From assembly GCA_025966295.1 (NCBI GenBank), contig JAOPVD010000008.1, positions 1-10,472 on the forward strand: a stretch of DNA of 10,472 nt, read 5' to 3'. The position numbers were made by a program, and so were the translations under genes. The notes under the pieces are model-generated. The model did no database searches and was not told the DNA's origin. It worked only from the letters and a program-made list of their open reading frames with translations. The DNA comes from Frankiales bacterium. GTDB taxonomy: Bacteria; Actinomycetota; Actinomycetes; Mycobacteriales; SCTD01. Position 1 is the first letter of the stretch. Each line of letters starts with the position of its first letter. This document shows positions 7,778 through 10,472 of this stretch, one piece after another.

Positions 7778-8280
7778 CCGCCGCCACCACCGCGTACGGC
7801 GTCGTGACCGTCGACGTCGACCGGGCCGAGTGGCCGCGGGCCGTCACGCAGGCCCGCGACGAGGGCTTCGCGTTCTTCGACCTGCTGACCGCCGTCGACC
7901 GCGAGGGCGACGGCTTCGACGTGGTCCTACGGCTGTGGGACCCGCGTCGCCGGACGGGCCTGGTGCTGCGCACCCGCTGCCCCCGCGACGACGCCCGGGT
8001 GCCGACGCTGCTCGGGGTGTTCGCCGGTGCCGGCTGGCACGAGCGGGCGACGGCCGAGCTGTTCGGCATCGCCTTCGAGGGGCACGTCACGACGCCGCTG
8101 CTGCTGCCGGCCAGCTTCGAGGGGCATCCGCTGCGCAAGGAGTTCGTCCTGGCCGCCCGGGTCGCCAAGCGCTGGCCGGGCGCCAAGGAGCCGGGTGAGT
8201 CGGACGCCGACCTCGCGACGCCGTCGCGGCGGCGCCCGCAGCCGCCCGGGGTACCGCCGGGGTGGGGCGAGCGGTCGTGA
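7774..8280 (+). CDS. Divergent second-copy complex I subunit C-like protein (30 kDa subunit family)
   Basis: This 168-residue soluble protein matches the NuoC/30-kDa subunit fold. It has an N-terminal alpha/beta part (FFDLLTAVDREG, DVVLRLWDP, residues 33-56) and then the family core: W88 and E90 before AELFGIAFEGH (94-104), and FEGHPLRKEF (115-124). The usual HPDLRR signature after LFGI.F.G is replaced by HVTTPLLL, and the usual KDY by KEF. Residues 133-168 form an Arg/Pro-rich tail without recognisable structure. The GTG start overlaps the stop of the NuoB-like gene, and the stop overlaps the following ferredoxin-like gene, so the three are presumably made together. NuoC normally packs against NuoD and NuoB; no NuoD-like gene is in the window. 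The role is inferred to be structural within an Fe-S module. Confidence 0.8.
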   Translation: MTAATTAYGVVTVDVDRAEWPRAVTQARDEGFAFFDLLTAVDREGDGFDVVLRLWDPRRRTGLVLRTRCPRDDARVPTLLGVFAGAGWHERATAELFGIAFEGHVTTPLLLPASFEGHPLRKEFVLAARVAKRWPGAKEPGESDADLATPSRRRPQPPGVPPGWGERS

Positions 8281-8738
8281 CGCCGTACGAGCAGGGGCTG
8301 GCGGCGCTGCGGGCGGCGCAGTACCCGGTGCCGGTGCGTTCCCGGGGGGTCATCGCGCTGCTCGAAGAGAACTGCACGGTCTGCATGGTCTGCGCCCGGG
8401 AGTGCCCGGACTGGTGCATCGAGATCGACTCGCACAAGGAGACGCTGCCGCCGCGCACCGAGCGCGGCCGGCCGCGGGTGCTGCACGTGCTGGACCGGTT
8501 CGCGATCGACTTCGCGCTCTGCATGTGGTGCGGGATCTGCATCGAGGCCTGCCCCTTCGACGCGCTGTTCTGGTCGCCCGAGCTGCCGCCGGCCACCCGT
8601 GACCCCGCGGAGCTGGTCCACGAGCGCGCCGAGCTGCGGGCCTGGCTGGCGACGGTGCCGGCGCCGCCGGCGCTCGACCCGGCGGCCGCGCCGGCGAAGG
8701 AGCAGCAGGACGCGGACCGGCGCAGCGGCCCGGGGTAG
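8277..8738 (+). CDS. Divergent second-copy complex I subunit I-like 2x[4Fe-4S] ferredoxin
   Basis: The product has 153 residues with two ferredoxin motifs: Cys33, 36, 39 and 43-Pro (CTVCMVCARECP) and Cys82, 85, 88 and 92-Pro (CMWCGICIEACP). The spacing is that of NuoI clusters N6a and N6b. An additional Cys47 follows the first motif (DWCIEID). The second motif closely resembles that of the nuoI fragment at the left edge (CIFCGLCIEACP), but the downstream sequence differs and the two are clearly not duplicates. The C terminus (about 126-153) is Ala/Pro-rich and low in complexity. GTG 8277 is chosen because it reproduces the GTGA overlap of the preceding junctions; GTG 8262 would add five residues. 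The closest functional label is NuoI/HycF-like electron-transfer ferredoxin; its partners are unknown. Confidence 0.82.
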   Translation: MTPYEQGLAALRAAQYPVPVRSRGVIALLEENCTVCMVCARECPDWCIEIDSHKETLPPRTERGRPRVLHVLDRFAIDFALCMWCGICIEACPFDALFWSPELPPATRDPAELVHERAELRAWLATVPAPPALDPAAAPAKEQQDADRRSGPG

Positions 8739-8752
8739 ACAGGTTCAGGTCA

Positions 8753-8780
8753 GGGAACGCCCCCCGCCCCTAGGGCGTTG
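8753..8780 (+). promoter_or_regulatory. Probable ECF-sigma (SigE/SigH/SigR-type) promoter of htpX
   Basis: GGGAAC (8753-8758) and CGTTG (8776-8780) are separated by 17 nt. This fits the GGAAC-N18-GTT pattern known for extracytoplasmic/thiol-stress sigma factors of actinobacteria. A start about 6-9 nt downstream would leave a leader of roughly 30 nt that includes the htpX ribosome binding site. I recall htpX being assigned to the SigE regulon in M. tuberculosis, which fits, but that link is from memory. Confidence 0.6.
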
Positions 8781-8805
8781 GACCAGATGCATCACCACAC
8801 CACTC

Positions 8806-8813
8806 GGAGGAGA
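8806..8813 (+). promoter_or_regulatory. Strong ribosome binding site fixing the htpX start
   Basis: GGAGGAGA is an almost ideal Shine-Dalgarno sequence, with GGAGG placed 6 nt before GTG 8817. The upstream in-frame TTG 8778 and ATG 8787 have no such site, and the TTG lies inside the predicted -10 element. Confidence 0.8.
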
Positions 8814-8816
8814 CAG

Positions 8817-9683
8817 GTGCACAAGCACCACAACGGACTTCGTACCGCCGTCCTGCTGGGCGGGCTGTCGAGCCTGCTGCTGCTGGCCGGTGGCGCCCTC
8901 GGCGGCCGCGGCGGCCTGGTCATCGCGCTGGTCATCGCCGTCGGGATGAACGGCTACGCCTACTTCAACAGCGACAAGCTGGCGCTGCGCTCGATGGGCG
9001 CCCAGCCGGTCACCCGCGAGCAGGCCCCGGAGATCCACGAGATCGTCGAGGAGCTCGCCACCAAGATGCAGATCCCGATGCCGCGGCTGTTCATCAGCCC
9101 GACGGCGGCGCCGAACGCGTTCGCGACCGGCCGCAACCCGCAGCACGCGGCGGTCTGCTGCACGACGGGGATCCTGGAGATCCTCGACCGGCGGGAGCTG
9201 CGCGCGGTGCTGGCGCACGAGCTCGCGCACGTCGGCAACCGGGACATCCTCATCAGCTCGGTGGCGGCGACCATCGCGACGGTCATCAGCTTCATGGCGC
9301 AGATGGCCCAGTTCGCGGCCATCTTCGGCGGCGGCCGCGACGACGAGGACAGCAACCCGGCAGCCATGCTGCTGTTCGCCTTCCTCGGCCCGGTGGCGGC
9401 CGGCATCATCCAGATGGCCATCAGCCGCAGCCGGGAGTACCAGGCGGACCAGACCGGTGCCGAGGTGTCCGGCGACCCGCTCGGGCTGGCCAGTGCGCTG
9501 CGCAAGCTGGAGCTGGGCACCGCGGCCCGGCCGCTGGTCGAGGACCCGAAGCTGGCCCCGGTCAGCTCGATGATGATCGCCAACCCGTTCCGCGGTCGGC
9601 TGGGCAGCATGTTCAGCACGCACCCGCCGATGGCGGACCGCATCGCCCGCCTCGAGGCGATGGCCGGGCAGTACCGGTCCTAG
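8817..9683 (+). CDS. htpX: HtpX membrane zinc metalloprotease (M48B family)
   Basis: The 288-residue length is typical for HtpX, a membrane protease that degrades misfolded or damaged membrane proteins under stress. Two N-terminal transmembrane segments (about residues 9-29 and 31-50) are followed by the catalytic zinc motif HELAH (134-138) in LAHELAHVGNRDI. Further hydrophobic segments lie at about 143-170 and 182-201. The third zinc ligand is Glu207 in SRSREYQAD. The C-terminal FSTHPPMADRIARLEAM (266-282) is the conserved end of the family. The GTG start is set by GGAGGAGA 6 nt upstream. An ECF-type promoter lies just before it, so it is probably transcribed independently and stress-induced, although no clear terminator separates it from the NuoI-like gene and read-through is possible. 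A strong hairpin follows the stop. Confidence 0.96.
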   Translation: MHKHHNGLRTAVLLGGLSSLLLLAGGALGGRGGLVIALVIAVGMNGYAYFNSDKLALRSMGAQPVTREQAPEIHEIVEELATKMQIPMPRLFISPTAAPNAFATGRNPQHAAVCCTTGILEILDRRELRAVLAHELAHVGNRDILISSVAATIATVISFMAQMAQFAAIFGGGRDDEDSNPAAMLLFAFLGPVAAGIIQMAISRSREYQADQTGAEVSGDPLGLASALRKLELGTAARPLVEDPKLAPVSSMMIANPFRGRLGSMFSTHPPMADRIARLEAMAGQYRS

Positions 9684-9735
9684 ACCACTGCTCCTAGACC
9701 TCGGCGGTCCGCACCCCCCTGTGGGCCGACGAGCC

Positions 9736-9771
9736 GGCCGGCGCTTCCGACCCCCCTCGGAGGCGCCGGCC
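9736..9771. terminator. Bidirectional hairpin terminator between convergent htpX and yajQ
   Basis: A 15-bp stem (9736-9750 with 9757-9771, one T.G wobble at 9745/9762) encloses a six-C loop. It lies 52 nt after the htpX stop and 19 nt beyond the yajQ stop on the other strand, so it can serve both transcripts. No U-tract follows on either strand, as is common for actinobacterial terminators. Confidence 0.8.
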
Positions 9772-9790
9772 TCCTGCTGTGTCCCGCCGG

Positions 9791-10279
9791 TCAGCGGTAG
9801 TTGGTGAACTGCACCGCGAAGTCGAGATCCTTGCCCTTGAGCAGGGCGATGACGGCCTGCAGGTCGTCCTTCTTCTTCGCCGACACCCGCAGCTGGTCGC
9901 CCTGGATCTGCGGCTGCACGCCCTTCGGGCCCTCGTCGCGGATGATCTTCGCGACCTTCTTGGCGTTGTCCTGGCTGATGCCCTCGGCCACCGTGGCCGT
10001 GATCCGGTACTCCTTGCCGGACTGCTGCGGGTCGCCGGCGTCGAGCGTCTTGAGCGAGACCTGGCGCTTGACCAGCTTCTCCTTGAAGACGTCGAGCAGC
10101 GCCTTGACCCGCTCCTCGCTCTCGGCCTTGAGCAGCACGTCGTCCCCGGACCAGTTGATCTCGGCCCCGGTGCCCTTGAAGTCGTAGCGGGTGGCGGCCT
10201 CCTTGGCGGTCTGGTTGAGGGCGTTGTCCACCTCTTGCCGGTCGACCTTGCTGACGATGTCGAACGACGGGTCGGCCAC
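9791..10279 (-). CDS. yajQ: YajQ family (UPF0234) nucleotide-binding protein
   Basis: This 162-residue soluble protein is near the usual family length (about 160-163). It opens with the characteristic PSFDIVSKVDRQEVDNALNQ and RYDFKGT (residues 4-37), contains EKLVKRQVSLKTLD (66-80) and AKKVAKIIRDEG (105-117), and ends with LRVSAKKKDDLQ and FTNYR (129-162). All are hallmark YajQ segments. Family members bind nucleotides or RNA, and homologues in Xanthomonas and Pseudomonas have been reported to bind cyclic di-GMP; the role in actinobacteria is not established. The start is GTG, preceded by AAGGAG (10286-10291 on the minus strand) with a 6-nt spacer. It is convergent with htpX and divergent from the tRNA gene, whose 5' end is only 34 bp from the yajQ start. 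No convincing promoter is visible for it. Confidence 0.95.
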   Translation of the reverse strand: MADPSFDIVSKVDRQEVDNALNQTAKEAATRYDFKGTGAEINWSGDDVLLKAESEERVKALLDVFKEKLVKRQVSLKTLDAGDPQQSGKEYRITATVAEGISQDNAKKVAKIIRDEGPKGVQPQIQGDQLRVSAKKKDDLQAVIALLKGKDLDFAVQFTNYR

Positions 10280-10313
10280 TGCTGACTCCTTGCTATCGTT
10301 GCCCCCGCACCAA

Positions 10314-10398
10314 GGCGGGTTGCCCGAGTGGTCAATGGGAGCGGACTGTAAATCCGTCGGCTTAGCCTACGAAGGTTCGAACCCTTCACCCGCCACCA
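10314..10398 (+). tRNA. tRNA-Tyr (anticodon GTA)
   Basis: The 85-nt gene includes an encoded 3' CCA (10396-10398). The acceptor stem GGCGGGT (10314-10320) pairs perfectly with ACCCGCC (10388-10394), and A10395 is the discriminator. The anticodon arm is GCGGA-CTGTAAA-TCCGT with GTA at 10348-10350. A class II variable arm (10358-10370, with a GGC/GCC stem) is as expected for bacterial tRNA-Tyr. The T arm is GAAGG-TTCGAAC-CCTTC (10371-10387). Its promoter must lie in the 34-bp gap or within the start of yajQ; I could not identify it with confidence. Confidence 0.97.
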
Positions 10399-10406
10399 GC
10401 GTGCAG

Positions 10407-10439
10407 AACGGCCCCTGGCCCTCGTGGTCAGGGGCCGTT
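10407..10439 (+). terminator. Hairpin terminator after tRNA-Tyr
   Basis: AACGGCCCCTG (10407-10417) pairs perfectly with CAGGGGCCGTT (10429-10439). Three more pairs inside, including one G.T wobble, give a 14-bp stem with a five-base loop, followed by only one further T. It starts 8 nt after the tRNA CCA end. Confidence 0.85.
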
Positions 10440-10472
10440 TGCGTGCCCCGGCCAGTCCACCGGCGGGTTGGT

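Noticed and set aside
8262..8276. Alternative GTG start for the NuoI-like gene at 8262
   Set aside because: It adds only five residues and breaks the uniform GTGA overlap pattern; it cannot be excluded completely.
7623..8621. Minus-strand open frame of 332 codons opposite the NuoB/C/I-like trio
   Set aside because: Low-complexity Arg/Ser/Pro/Gly-rich sequence with no motif. The plus-strand genes carry intact Fe-S motifs and 4-nt overlaps.
8778..8816. Alternative htpX starts at TTG 8778 or ATG 8787
   Set aside because: They lack a ribosome binding site and overlap the predicted -10/transcription start. GTG 8817 has GGAGGAGA and gives the usual protein length.
9779..10285. Plus-strand open frame opposite yajQ
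   Set aside because: Leu/Val/Asp-rich antisense translation with no motif; yajQ on the minus strand is a clear family match.
10306..10335. TTGACC (minus strand, 10335-10330) as a -35 box for yajQ
   Set aside because: At 17 or 18 nt downstream the sequence is TGGTGC or GGTGCG, not a -10 element, and the hexamer lies in the conserved D-arm region of the tRNA gene.
1..10472. Mobile elements, CRISPR arrays, or integration next to tRNA-Tyr
   Set aside because: No transposase or integrase-like protein, no spaced repeat array and no duplicated tRNA 3' end could be seen. The tRNA is followed directly by its terminator, and only 33 bases of the window lie beyond that.

Overview
The window is about 10.5 kb of very GC-rich DNA. 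GTG starts are frequent, genes are tightly packed with 4-nt stop/start overlaps, and terminators are hairpins without U-tracts. Together with the gene order (complex I genes, a menaquinone-type prenyl synthase, htpX, yajQ) this points to an actinobacterium. The prenyl synthase/htpX/yajQ neighbourhood recalls mycobacteria (grcC1-htpX and a nearby yajQ homologue), and a complex I gene cluster next to htpX recalls Streptomyces. I cannot name a genus from the sequence alone.

Positions 1-6321 hold the distal half of the NADH:quinone oxidoreductase (complex I) operon: the 3' end of nuoI, then complete nuoJ, nuoK, nuoL, nuoM and nuoN. These encode the membrane arm and its proton-pumping subunits, and the key charged residues look intact. 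nuoN overlaps a trans-polyprenyl diphosphate synthase (6318-7316), which probably makes the side chain of the menaquinone that complex I reduces. That gene overlaps a compact trio (7313-8738) of divergent second-copy complex I peripheral subunits: NuoB-like, NuoC-like and NuoI-like. The trio lacks NuoD, NuoA and NuoH partners within this window. It keeps all the expected Fe-S cysteines but has lost several NuoB/NuoC signature residues. It is the least explained part of the window.

Positions 8739-8816 are a short intergenic region with a good match to an ECF-sigma (SigE/SigH/SigR type) promoter, directly upstream of htpX, a membrane-bound zinc protease (8817-9683). A strong hairpin (9736-9771) separates htpX from the convergent minus-strand yajQ (9791-10279). 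Only 34 bp beyond the yajQ start, on the plus strand, is a tRNA-Tyr gene (GTA anticodon, 3' CCA encoded), followed by a hairpin terminator (10407-10439). The last 32 bases hold nothing I can recognise.

Functionally, the left 8.7 kb reads as one respiratory operon (complex I membrane arm, quinone side-chain synthesis, and an orphan Fe-S module). The right 1.7 kb contains an independently promoted stress protease, a conserved nucleotide-binding protein and a tRNA. No gap longer than about 110 bases lacks an annotated feature. I saw no mobile element, CRISPR array or attachment site.
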